The notes under the pieces were generated by a model. That model saw nothing but the letters and a program-made list of their open reading frames with translations, ran no database searches and had not been told where the DNA came from. Shown here one piece after another: positions 34,736-45,934 of a DNA stretch of 64,000 bases. The stretch's first letter is position 1; each line of letters starts with the position of its first letter. The DNA comes from Calliopum simillimum. Lineage: Eukaryota; Arthropoda; Insecta; Diptera; Lauxaniidae. The stretch covers positions 5,542,001-5,606,000 of the forward strand of contig OX638370.1 of the NCBI GenBank assembly GCA_951812925.1, read 5' to 3'. A program made the translations under genes and the position numbers.

Positions 34736-35129
34736 AAAAATCCTGGTTTTTTAAAAGATTTTCAATTTAAAATTTGTGTGGTGGAAAAAATGTCGCGTTA
34801 ATATTGTCACGTATCGATTCAGTTTATGATTAAAACAAAGAAAAGTACAGAAGATATATGAATCAAACAAAAAACATTATTGCATACGATTCTAAGATTA
34901 TTCGCACTAAAAAATTCTGAGTTGTTTCGCTGAATTTTGACTGTCTTCGAATAGGCACGAAAACTGCTTCTATTTTTGTCCCGTTCGTCTTGTGTCTTTT
35001 TTTGCGTGTATCTTCGAACCAAGACTTCGCCTGCTATTAAATTTGGCACTAATTGTAGTGATATCTAAGAGCTATGATGTAAAATAAATATATGTTTTAC
35101 TTCCACTTCTTTTGTACTTTAAATGTGTA

Positions 35130-36029
35130 CGACGCACAGTGTGAGATTTTGCCAATCTAGGACGTCAAAATGAAAAAAAAAAACAATGTGCTTCAAAATC
35201 GATCATATTTTGTAAGTTTTTAGAAAATACTCCAATTGTTACGAAAATAAGCATAAAAAAGAATAAAATAAATGTCATTGGCATGATAACAGCTATCAAA
35301 CACGTACTATTGAACAGCATGCAAAAACAAATTTTCAAGCTTGCATCGATAACAAAACTTTAAGCGATCAAATTGAAGTTGTGCGCATTTGTTTTCTGGT
35401 AAAAAGTTTTTTGCATTAAAGGTCAATACTTTCACTATAAATTTTTGCTATTCACAACCCTTACATTAAGTATTTTTATCAAATTATTTTATAATCAGCT
35501 AAAAGGTAAGACAAATTTCAAAAATCTTGAATCTTTCATAGACTATAACTTACAAGTTGGGCGTGGTTCGGCTATGACAAAGCATACAGTATGAGCATGC
35601 ATACTCATAAAATAGATTTAAAAAATAAAATCTTGCCCATTTTTTGCCCGAAAGGCTACTTTTTTTACAATGACTGAAGTGTTATAATGAACATTTGTAC
35701 TGAAATCATGAAAAAAAAAGATGTATGTTGTCTTTTTTAATCACTCCCATTTTTGGACAGTAGTATTCAGTTACCACTGAAATAGTAAATACAAATTTTC
35801 AAGTTGATATCTTCATTAGAACCAATTATTTTAAATTTTTTTTACAAAAAAAAAGGCACATTTGTGTGGGAGGTGTAAGTAGATTTTGTCCGATTTTGTT
35901 CATCTCTGAACCAAACCTCTGCAAAAATAATTAAAGCACATATACAAAATTTCAGCTCGATACTTTTGAAACTACGGCTAAAATTGAATTTTGACGTCCT
36001 AGATTGGCAAAATCTCACACTGTGCGACG
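35130..36029. mobile_element. Transib-like non-autonomous element, CACAGTG ends, CGACG duplication
   Basis: Perfect 37-bp inverted ends (35135-35171 and 35988-36024) start with CACAGTG and finish with an A-rich block (TCAAAAT). The 5-bp sequence CGACG is directly repeated at both borders (35130-35134 and 36025-36029). Transib transposons are known for CACWRTG-type tips and GC-rich 5-bp target duplications, and their tips are the relatives of V(D)J recombination signals. The heptamer here is identical to the RSS heptamer. The 818-bp interior has no credible ORF, so the element must have relied on a transposase made elsewhere. The family call rests on ends and duplication only. Confidence 0.7.
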
Positions 36030-37990
36030 GTCACGTTCGTCACCTGGAAAATGCTCATATATGGCTCACTTTATGAACCTGCTGAAATGTTCTGTGATGG
36101 TTTAACGCTATTTGTATTTTTGAGTATTTTCTTCGCCCAATGAGGTTTATGGACAGTGCCTTTGTCGGAAACCTGTATAATAAGATAAAAAATAGATTTG
36201 ATCGGTTGACAGCTGACCTGAGCCATTTTTTCGATTATCTACGTTACTAAAATTAATAAAAATGATGGCCTAAAGCAGAAAACTTCTTGTACCATCGAGT
36301 AAATGTTCGGGCTGGAACCTTCCAGTAACAGTAGTGTTTCATCAAAAACATAGGACCTTTTCATAAATCAATCTTGAGAATATTTTCTCAGACTTGCAAT
36401 ATTTGTTCATAATAAGGCCCATGAGCTTCTCCAAGTAACTTTAAGTCTATTTAACAGCAGCTTTCGTTTAAACGTAGGAATATGCTTGATTTGACTTTTT
36501 TGGTCTTTTGCTATGTTTCCACCTGACACACTTTGCTCATTACTAAGGCTGCGAATTACATAAGTTTGTGAATTTTTTTTTTTTTGTTTGGTACATTACT
36601 CTAAACTTTATTTGATTAAATATTTTCAATATAAAAAACATTTACTGAAAAGCAATTTTTCAACAAGAAATCCCTCTCTAACAAGTAAAATTAATTCCTT
36701 TTCAATGCGCAATTTGCATAACGAAATCACAGGCATGAACGACACATATGACTCTTCAAAAGTGAACACCCTTTTTTTTGTGTGTTTTCACAAAAACGAT
36801 CGAACCATAACCAATACATTACGTAACAAAAAAGAAAAAAAGTCTGCACTTATTGTAATTGTAACCACAAAATTGAAACATTAACACGTTTCTTTCCCCC
36901 ATTCGATAGAACACGCCATACACATTCGAGTAAATGTAACCAAGAACAAATATGCAATACAGCTGGTGTCAACAAATGTTGCCGCTGGAAAAAAAATTTA
37001 AATTAAATTGAGGCTGGATTGTAACGAGTATTTGTACTTAAATTGAACCAGAAACAGCACCATTATAACCAGAGCAGAGAGCTAAAAAAAACTATTCAAA
37101 GTCAAATAAATGACAAAATGCTTTTAGGGGCGGTTTCACTGTAGCATTCCTTTCAAATGAAAACGCGTACTATGGAAAAAATGCATTTTCACTTTCTCAT
37201 TCCCTGTGTGTGTTCTGGCTCATGTCAGAGCATTAAAAATGGGTATTGTCGTTGTAATGACACAAGAGGCAGAGGGAGAGCAAGAGAGTGAATAATAATA
37301 ATGACAGATATTTCACTTCATTTTATTGTGTTGTTTTCCTAGTGCTGTTGGTGACATGACTTTTTGATTATAATCATCATTACTAATGAGATTAAAATTC
37401 GATTATTTTCAATTATTTTGTTACATCACATTACATTAGAATCCTCCCTGCTGAATGCAGCGCGTTTATATGTTTTATATTACTTTTTCCTGGTGGGAGA
37501 CTACGCACGAAGTACGTAGTTACGTGAAATTAGGGTTGTTTGCTCTCAAGTGGAAAAATATTTTTTCTGCTCTTACGTTAACACAATAATTCAATGACAT
37601 ACTTGAGATTATTGGTATTTACTTGTAAATAGTTCTAAGCAATTGTGTGAAGTATTTCAAAAAAATCATATGGGGTTGCTTTTACCGATAAAAGTAACAC
37701 GAAAATGTAATATCTCGCTGATGCATTCATCATAAGAGTTTCCATATAGTCTGCAAATTGAAAAACTTACACATGTTTTTTATTGGCTTTGCTTTTTTAG
37801 AAAAACTTGTCTGAAATGGGTCCCAAAAGGGAGAAAAAAGATATTACCTACTGAAAGGAATATTCAAACTATGTATCCGAGTTTGTTCACTCACTGCTCG
37901 TTCAAAAGATACATAAAAAAAGGATTTTGAAACTGTGTGAACTAAGCGTCCAAATTAAAAATAAACTTAAATTATATTGCATTTGATTTC
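36030..37990. other. Non-coding DNA
   Basis: There is no gene or transposon end I can name. A GAGA-like purine tract (AGGCAGAGGGAGAGCAAGAG) sits at about 37266-37287. The open frame at 36588-36884 is Lys/Asn/Thr-rich and has no domain. Confidence 0.45.
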
Positions 37991-38129
37991 TATTAGAATG
38001 TCCAAGCTTGTCCACTGAATGCCCATAATTGTCCACGCTTAATTTTGTCTGTCCACTTTAAGTGCAACAGATTAAGAAAAAAAAAAAAAAAACAAAAAAA
38101 ATGTGAATGAACACAAACAACAACAAAAA

Positions 38130-38898
38130 CTAGTAAGGGTGTAAAATTTGGCCTGGCCAAATATTAAATACCCTACATTGCAGTATTTTTAAAATTTTGC
38201 TCATATGGGAGGAGCTACGCCCTCTTGTCTGAGATCACCCAGTTTTTGTTCAGAGCTTGCATTTATAGGTTTTAGTGTGTGAGTGAAAAACGTTTTCAGT
38301 ATAGTGTTTTGAAGCTTTTGCTTATAAAGGAGTTGCAACGCCCTATTGTCCGAGTTCCTCTAGTTTTAGTTTAGAGCATGCATTTATAGTCTTTAGTATT
38401 TGAGTGAAGTTTGGTGGGACTATCTCAAAAAACTCTTTCAGTGCAACATTTTGAAACTTTTGCTCATATGGGAGGTGCCACGCCCCCTTGTCCGATTTCA
38501 CCCAATTTTTGTTGAGAGCTTTCATTTATGATTCTTAGTGTCTGAGTCAAATTTGGTTCTAATATCTCATAAAACGCTTTCAGTAAAATCGTTTTGAAGC
38601 TTTTGCTTATATGGGAGGTGCCACGCCCTTCTGTCCGAATTCGCTCAGTTTTTTCTCAGAGCTTGCGCTTACAACTCTTAGTATTTATGCGTATTTTGGG
38701 TGCATTGTCGTGAAAAATACTCCTAAAATTACATTTTGAATATATTTTTTGTATGGGCGGTAGGCGTGTCCGTTGACCGATTTCGCTCATTTTCAATCCC
38801 CCGAGCTATCTTTGGCGACGAAGGCAGTGTGCCAAATTTCATTGAAATATCTTGCTCAGTTTTCCCAAAAAGTGTATTTCAACACACAGCCAGCCAGC

Positions 38899-38930
<32 letters not shown>

Positions 38931-39099
38931 CAGTCACCCAGCCACCCAGCCACCCAGCCAGCCAGACAGACGGACACGGCTATATTGACTCAGGAGGTGA
39001 CGCTGATCAAGAATATATATACTTTTCTATATCTGCCACGCTTCTTTCTCTGCGTTACAAACGGAAGGACAAAGTGAATATACCCTGGGTGTAGGGTAC
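38130..39099 (-). mobile_element. mini-me/DINE-1-type element, copy 2
   Basis: Same structure as copy 1, on the minus strand. The CTAG end is at 38130-38133, next to the TTTGGCCTGGCCAA palindrome. Four tandem units of 130-145 bp follow with GGGAGGTGCCACGCCC. A CCAG (GGCT) microsatellite is at 38889-38966. The mini-me core lies at about 39000, and the TACCC hairpin at 39080-39097. The microsatellite produces Ser/Gln/Pro-repeat open frames that are not genes. Confidence 0.7.
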
Positions 39100-39334
39100 A
39101 AAAATCCCCAAAAGTGAATACATTATCATCTTGAATTAGCTAATTCATTGAACGTCCATGTTTGTTCACTTTTAATTTTGTTTGTCCATATTTTAATTTT
39201 ATTTATCCACTTTTCCTTCAATAGACAATCTGGAAAATTTTCCAAAAGCGAAAATTCAAATAAATTTTGAAGTTAGTTTATTGACTGTTTTTTATTGCTT
39301 GTATAGTACTAATGAAAGTACCAACGCGCTTTTT

Positions 39335-39485
39335 ATACCCTACACCCAGGGTATATTCACTTTGTCCTTCCGTTTGTAACGCAGAGAAGGAGGCGTGGCA
39401 GGTATAGAAAAGTATATATATTCTTGATCAGCGTCACCTCCTGAGTCGATATAGCCATGTCCGTCTGTCTGGCTGGCTGGCTGGG

Positions 39486-39536
<51 letters not shown>

Positions 39537-40324
39537 GTGGCTGGCTGTGTGTTGAAATACACTTTTTGGAAAAACTAAGCAAGATAATTCAATGAAATTT
39601 GGTACACTGCCTCCGTCGCCAAAGTTAGCTCGGGGGATTGAAAATGAGCAAAATCGGTCAACGGACACGCCTACCGCCCATACAAAAATTATATTCAAAA
39701 TGCAATTTTAGGAGTATTTTTCACGACAATGCAACCACAATACATATAAGTACTACGAATTGTAAGCGCAAGCTCTGATAAAAAACTGAGCGAATTCGGA
39801 CAAGAGGGCGTGGCACCTCCCATATAAGCAAAAGCTTCAAAACGCTATACTGAATGCGTTTTTTGAGATATTCGAACCAACTTTGACTCAGACACTAAAA
39901 ATTATAAATGAAAGCTCTCAGAAAAAATTGGTTGAAATCGTACAAGGGGGCGTGGCACCTCCCATATAAGCAAAAGTTTCAAAATGCTATACTGAAAAAG
40001 TTTATTGAGATAATCCAACTTAATTTCACTCTGACACTAAAAACTATAAATGCAAGCTCTGAACAAAAACTGGGTGTACTCGGACAAGAGGGCGTGGCAC
40101 CTCCCATATAAGCAAAAGCTTCAAAACGCTATACTGAATGCGTTTTTTGAGATATTCGAACCAAATTTGACTCAGACACTAAAAATTATAAATGAAAGCT
40201 CTCAGCAAAAATTGGGTGAAATCAGACAAGGGGGCGTGGCACCTCCCATATAAGCAAAATTTTCAAAATACTGCAGTGTAGGGTATTTATTTTTTGGCCA
40301 GGCCAAAATTTACATCCTTACTAG
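39335..40324 (+). mobile_element. mini-me/DINE-1-type element, copy 3
   Basis: This copy has a full set of parts: the 5' hairpin TACCCTACACCCAGGGTA, the core ATTCTTGATCAGCGTCA at about 39420, and a GGCT array at 39469-39546. Units of 142 bp have GGCGTGGCACCTCCCATATA at about 39808, 39950, 40092 and 40234. The 3' palindrome TTGGCCAGGCCAA and the CTAG end (40321-40324) complete it. It sits in the left arm of the palindrome. The right arm keeps the unoccupied site at 40788-40792 (five A, i.e. TTTTT on the other strand), which fixes the insertion in a T run. Confidence 0.75.
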
Positions 40325-40509
40325 TTCTAAATTGAAGTATGATAATTTTATATTGAACTAATTAAACAGTCATTTTTGCAATTTTTCAACAACAGACGAA
40401 AGCAAGTGTTAACATGGAAATTGATTACATATGTTTCGGCTACTTCCACATACATATCTATATATTTTCATATGAGTTATGCATAATGGCGATCCTGCTC
40501 AGAGAGTTT

Positions 40510-40600
40510 ACTCGTGGCCTATAGCACAATCGCTTAAGCACCGCGTTCTCTTTCATTAGAAAACCGGAGTCACGGGTTCGAGTACGGTTTCTGGCAAGAT
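40510..40600 (+). repeat. tRNA-like sequence (A box and B box), copy 1
   Basis: GGCCTATAGCACAATCGCTTAAGC resembles a tRNA 5' half with its A box. GGTTCGAGTAC at 40575-40585 is a one-mismatch B box, at tRNA spacing. The T stem pairs at only about three of five positions and the anticodon arm is enlarged. I therefore call it tRNA-derived and do not call a tRNA gene. Confidence 0.5.
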
Positions 40601-41083
40601 TTAACTAAAACTGATCTGATGAGGCTATATACATGTTTATATATGAAAATATATAAATATGTATGTGGAAGTAGCCGAAACATATGTAATCAATTTCCAT
40701 GTTAACACTTGCTTTCGTCTGTTGTTGAAAAATTGCAAAAATGACTGTTTAATTAGTTCAATATAAAATTATCATACTTCAATTTAGAAAAAGCGCGTTG
40801 GTACTTTCATTAGTACTATACAAGCAATAAAAAACAGTCAATAAACTAACTTCATAATTTATCTAGGGGAACCTGCCTATCTATCATTAAAATTCTCGTA
40901 ATTTCGAGAGCCTGCATTGTATGTGGAAAAATAAATCCGCCCTTGTAGGTTTTAATTGTAGCTAGCGTAGCATGTCTCAAAACCAGAGTGTGTTACCAAC
41001 TAACAATTTGGCAATTTTTCACAACAGACGGCGCTAGTGAGCCTTATGAGTTATGCATAATGGCGATCCTGCTCAGAGAGTTT

Positions 41084-41174
41084 ACTCGTGGCCTATAGCA
41101 CAATCGCTTAAGCACCGCGTTCTCTTTCATTAGAAAACCGGAGTCACGGGTTCGAGTACGGTTTCTGGCAAGAT
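41084..41174 (+). repeat. tRNA-like sequence, copy 2
   Basis: Apparently identical to copy 1 over its length, with the B box at 41149-41159, as part of the 574-bp-offset duplication. The lack of visible differences points to a recent duplication or gene conversion. Confidence 0.5.
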
Positions 41175-42170
41175 TTAACTAAAACTGATCTGATGAGGCT
41201 ATATACATGTTTATATATGAAAATATATAAATATGTATGTGGAAGTAGCCGAAACATATGTAATCAATTTCCATGTTAACACTTGCTTTCGTCTGTTGTT
41301 GAAAAATTGCAAAAATGACTGTTTAATTAGTTCAATATAAAATTATCAAATAAATTTTGTTTTTACCCTTGTTTGTCCAACTTACTTTTTTGTTCGTCCA
41401 CCATCAATTTGTGTTTCTTCATCCTTCAAAACAAAAATAAACAATTTCATTACATTACTGAGTTTGAATGCTAATGTTCGTTCATGTTTGTCCACTTTAC
41501 ATTTTTGTGTGTCCACCATAAATTTTTGTTTGTCCGTCCTTTTCTCAGAAAATATAAAACAATAAGTTTCTGAAAAGTCTTCCTTAAGCAAAACTCGTAT
41601 TAAGTTTGATTGCAGATCTAATGTTCTTGATTGTCTAATTTACATTTTTCTTTGTCCACCATAAATTTCTGTTCATCCGCCTTGTCCCCAAGAAATAATA
41701 AACAATTAGTTTCTGATAAAACTTTCAAATGCAAAAATTCATATAAAGTTTGATTCCAGATCTAATGTTTATGTTTGTCCACCTTACATTTTTGTTTGTC
41801 CACTATAAATTTTTGTTCGTCCGCCTTGTTCTCAAAAAATAATAAACAATTAGTTTCTACAAAAACCTTCAAATGCAAATATTCATATAAAGTTTCATTC
41901 CAGATCTAATGTTCTTGTTTGTCCACCTTCTACTTGTGTTTGTCCAGCATAAATTTTTGCTTGTCCGTCCTTATCTCAAAAATTAACAAACAATTTGTTT
42001 CTGAAAAATCTTTCAAATGTAAAAAATTCATATTGAGTTTGGTTCCAGATTTAATTTTCGTGTTTGTCCATCTTACATTTTTGTTTGTCCACCCTTTCCT
42101 CAATAGATTTTTGAAAAGTCTCCTAAAAGTGAAAATTTGTATTCAGTTTGATTGCTGTATCTTTTAACTA

Positions 42171-42501
42171 CATATCGCCGGTGCTTACGAAGAGAATCTT
42201 ACAACCGAAAGTTGCGGCGAAGAAAATCTTTTTTTTTTGAAATTGCGGCGAAGAATATCTCTTTATTTAGTGAAATTATTCACGAGTTACGAAAATAAAC
42301 ATTTCACTTAAAATCGCAGCAAATGAAGCGAGATTTTCTTCGCCGCATTTTGTAATAAGTTATTTTCTTCTCTGCATTTTGTAAAAAGTGATTTTCTTAT
42401 CCGCATTCGCACAAAAAAGATCTTTTTCGACGCAGTTTGAAAAAAGGATTTTCTTGTCCGCATTTTAAGAAGAGATAGTCTTCGTAAGCATCGGCGATAT
42501 A
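42171..42501. mobile_element. Foldback element with CGCCG ends and short internal repeats
   Basis: The left end CATATCGCCGGTGCTTACGA is matched in inverted form by TCGTAAGCATCGGCGATATA at the right. Inside, TTGCGGCGAAGAAAATCTT and the opposite-strand GATTTTCTTCGCCGCATTTTG recur several times at 30-40-bp spacing. It lies at the edge of the TGTCC minisatellite. No gene. Confidence 0.6.
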
Positions 42502-42545
42502 TACTATTTTTAATAACCGACTCTTTCTTCAAAAGCCATAAAAAA

Positions 42546-43661
42546 CTAGTAAGGGTGTAAACTTTGGCCTGGCCAAAAAATAAATACCCTACACTGCAGT
42601 ATTTTGAAAATTTTGCTTATATGGGAGGTGCCACGCCCTCTTGTCCGAGTACACTCAGTGTTTGTTCAGAGCTTGCATTTATAGTTTTTAGTGTCAGAGT
42701 GAAATTTAGTTGGATTATCTCAAAAAACTCTTTCAGTATAGCATTTTGGATCTTTTGCTTATATGGGAGGTGCCCCGCCCCCTTGTCTGATTTCACCCAA
42801 TTTTTGCTCAGAGCTTTCATTTATAATTCTTAGTGTCTGAGTCAAATTTGGTTCGAATATCTCAAAAACCGCTTTAAGTATAGCGTTTTGAAGCTTTTGC
42901 TTATATACGAGGTGCCACGCCCTCTTGTCCGAGTACACCCAGTTTTTGTTCACAGCTTGCATTTATAGTTTTTAGTGTCAGAGTGAAATTTAGTTGGATT
43001 ATCTCAAAAAACTTTTTCAGTATAGCATTTTGAAACTTTTGCTTATATGGGAGGTGCCACGCCCCCTTTTCCGATTTCACCCAATTTTTGCTGAGAGCTT
43101 TCATTTATAATTCTTAGTGTCTGAGTCAAATTTGGTTCGAATATCTCAAAAAACGCTTTCAGTATAGCGCTTTGAAGCTTTTGCTTATAAGGGAGGTGCC
43201 ACGCCCTCTTGTCCGAATTCGCTCAGTTTTTAATCAGAGCTTGCGCTTACAATTCGTAGTTCTTACGTGTATTATGGTTGCATTGTCGTGAAAAATACTC
43301 CTAAAATTGTATTTTGAATATATTTTTTGTATGGGCGGTAGGCGTGCCCGTTGACCGATTTTGCTCATTTTCAATCCCCCAAGCTAACTTTGACGACGAA
43401 GGCAGTGTACCAAATTTCATTGAATTATCTTGCTCAGTTTTCCCAAAAAGTGTATTTCAACACACAGCCAGCCACCCAGCCAGCCAGCCAGCCACTCAGC
43501 CAGCCAGCCAACCAGCCAGCCAGCCAGACAGACGGACATGGCTATATCGACTCAGGAGGTGACGCTGATCAAGAATATATATACTTTTCTATACCTGCCA
43601 CGCCTCCTTCTCTGCGTTACAAACGGAAGGACAAAGTGAATATACCCTGGGTGTAGGGTAT
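42546..43661 (-). mobile_element. mini-me/DINE-1-type element, copy 4
   Basis: Minus-strand copy, the longest of the four. The CTAG end is at 42546-42549 with the GGCCTGGCCAAA palindrome. Five 142-bp units carry GGGAGGTGCCACGCC, giving nearly identical 67-codon open frames that are repeat artefacts. A CCAG microsatellite is at 43465-43527, the core at about 43565, and the ATACCC end at 43661. Confidence 0.7.
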
Positions 43662-43745
43662 AAAAATTGTGATAACTAACAATGGAAAATATTGCGTGGA
43701 CAAACATGAACCTTTGTGGACAAATAAAAATAAAAGGAATTCATT

Positions 43746-45934
43746 CGACAATTATGTGCAGTTTTCATCATTCATTCACTTCATTTGTATGTTATTACCA
43801 TTTGCTTGCCTTAGGTCTTTTTTAAAAATGGGAAAAACCAACCAGCGATGCAATTTTATTCTTTACCATTTATAAACCATACGACATGCGAACATGGTTT
43901 GGCATTACCCACTAATTTTGTTCTGTTTTCATACTGGCATACTACGTGGTCACCGATATTCAACGCCAGAAGAAGCTGCTGATATTTAAAAAAATGTTTA
44001 CTTTCGTTGAAAAGTGATTCAAACAAAACCTCTAACAGGTTGCTTACAGCTAAATATTTAAAGTTTATTCAAAATAGGCCTTCATTTAATTTTTTCTTCA
44101 AGAAATTTTTCCTAGAATATTATTTAAAGTAAGAAATAAATAAAATGCTTCACACAGCTATATTTTATTTACATATACTGAGTACATACACGTGGGATAC
44201 TAAAACATATTCTTGCATACAAAAGAGGCCAAGGAAAACGAGGATGGGCAGACAAGCCAGGCAATCGGATGCATGAACGTGATTTTGGAAACAAATAGCA
44301 GTTCTAGTCATATGTATATACACATAAATATGACCCAATAGGAAATATGAGTCATTTATGAACTATGAAAACAAAAAACTTTATAGAAAATATCATGATT
44401 TCGAAACTTTCTATTTCTATTCCCCACTACGAAACTTTGCGTAATTCAAAGACGTTTATTAGTTTTAGCATCTTGGTTCTTAAAAGAAAGAAAATAAAAA
44501 TTCTGGAGGGAAATATTTCCTAAAACAAAAGTAGTGCCTTGCCTCGGAAAGAATTATTTGCAGATTTTGTTTATTATCCCATATACCAACGCTACCAAAA
44601 GGAGTACAAAGTTTTTGGTAGAAATTCATACAGGTTCTATTTATGACTCAGCTAAGAAAATTCTGAAGCTCAAGAAATGTTCATTAAGAAGTTTCTTGCT
44701 AAATCGTTGTTAACTATTATTACCAGCGGCGATAAATGGATTAAGTTCAAAAGCTTCTGAGAGCTAAAAAAATTTATTACTTAATTTTGAACTACAAAAC
44801 AAGAAAACCTTGATGCTGAGCGTGAGATTTATAAATCACAAATACATGATCTCAGTTCATTTTTCTTTCCTAGTGGGTATGTCTATGTTAAATGTTGCGT
44901 ACCCAGCAACATGTTTTATTATGTTTTCCCGTAAGGAAACAGAAATAAAATATATATATTACAATCTAAGCCAGTAACTAGCCAAAAAAAAAAAAAAAAT
45001 GTATTATACAATACTTGTACTAAATAAAGGACGACCTTGTGCTCAAAGCATCTCTCCAAGTCAAGTACGTTCCAAATAGGAAATAGCTAAAATAACTCAT
45101 GCTTGAATGTTTGTTTGTATATTGCTTGCATATCCGTATATGCATGATTTACTTTTTAGAGTGGGAGGAAAGGAAAAAAGGAATCCATAAGGATTAACGG
45201 TATTATTACAAATTACAAATCAAATTACAACAACCTACATACAGTCGAGGTGGTCGTCTGTTGGAGCATGAGAAAAACACGAAATCCCCTAATCCACTAG
45301 AATCCATAGCTGCCTTTGATTTTCCTAACGCATCTGTAGTATTTGTTTTTTCTATTTTGCTGCTGCCCACTTGAACAAACAAATAAACAAGCAAGCAGGC
45401 ATACAAAAATACAAACAAACATATTAAATAAATAAATATTTATAAATTTTTCTATATTTCTGAAATATGATGTGCCTACCCGCAAAAAAAAAAAAAAAAA
45501 TGGGAAAATTATGTTGAGGCCGCTTTTCGTTTCGTCGTCCTACACACTAAGCTTCATGGATGAATGAATTTTCGATAGCGTCTTGAACTTCCGTTTACGG
45601 ACGCAAACAGGAAATACGTTTCAATTTGTTGTAGGTTGGTGGAATTCAAAAAGAAAAATGAACAGTAAAAAATCCGAAATTAAGGCAAAGTTCAAAAGTA
45701 AAAAAGTCGCTTTAACCTAACGCTTTTTTCTGGCTTTCATATCAATTTTTTGCTTAAACCGTAGAAAGCCAATTGCTGGGCAGAAATACACTGAAGAAAA
45801 AATGTTGATTACAAATAAGTTCAATTGGTTGTGCTTCCTTTGTACTCCATTATAGTTTTTGAAAAAAATACGCCTTGGTTAGGTGCATTTTTGTGTATAA
45901 GGTTAAGTTAAATATCAACTTGCATTCCATTTGT
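43746..45934. other. Non-coding DNA
   Basis: AT-rich with A runs at 44983 and 45484. Short open frames are Phe/Cys/Tyr-rich. No gene, RNA or transposon end is recognised. Confidence 0.45.

Larger units (their letters stand above)
39256..41359. mobile_element. Palindromic element with tRNA-like centre, partly duplicated
   Basis: A near-perfect inverted repeat has its left arm at about 39264-39334 plus 40325-40475, split by mini-me copy 3, and its right arm at 40641-40862. Only one or two mismatches are seen over about 220 bp. The 165-bp centre holds a tRNA-like sequence. The centre and the inner right arm are repeated at 41043-41347, offset exactly 574 bp. The 14-mer TCAAATAAATTTTG flanks the whole block (39256-39269 and 41346-41359) and may be a target duplication. 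No protein is encoded. Confidence 0.6.
37991..43745. repeat. TGTCC minisatellite tract (about 145-bp unit) broken by insertions
   Basis: Clean tandem units occupy about 41360-42165. Each has TTACATTTTTGTTTGTCCACC, ATAAATTTTTGTTCGTCC, a CTCAAAAAATAATAAACAA block and GATTCCAGATCTAATGTT. The repeat step is about 145 bp (for example 41638 to 41783). Fragments of the same unit lie at about 37995-38062, 39140-39260 and, inverted, at 43690-43745. Three mini-me elements, a palindromic block and a foldback have inserted into or between them. Confidence 0.6.

Noticed and set aside
38736..39698. Ser/Gln/Pro repeat proteins on both strands
   Set aside because: They are the GGCT/CCAG microsatellite of mini-me elements read in frame, and they appear identically in inverted copies.
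40510..41174. Functional tRNA genes
   Set aside because: A and B boxes are present but the T stem and anticodon arm do not pair properly, so only a tRNA-like label is given.
39908..43104. Family of nearly identical 67-codon frames
   Set aside because: They recur exactly with the 142-bp tandem unit and exist on whichever strand the element lies. They are repeat artefacts, not a small-protein family.
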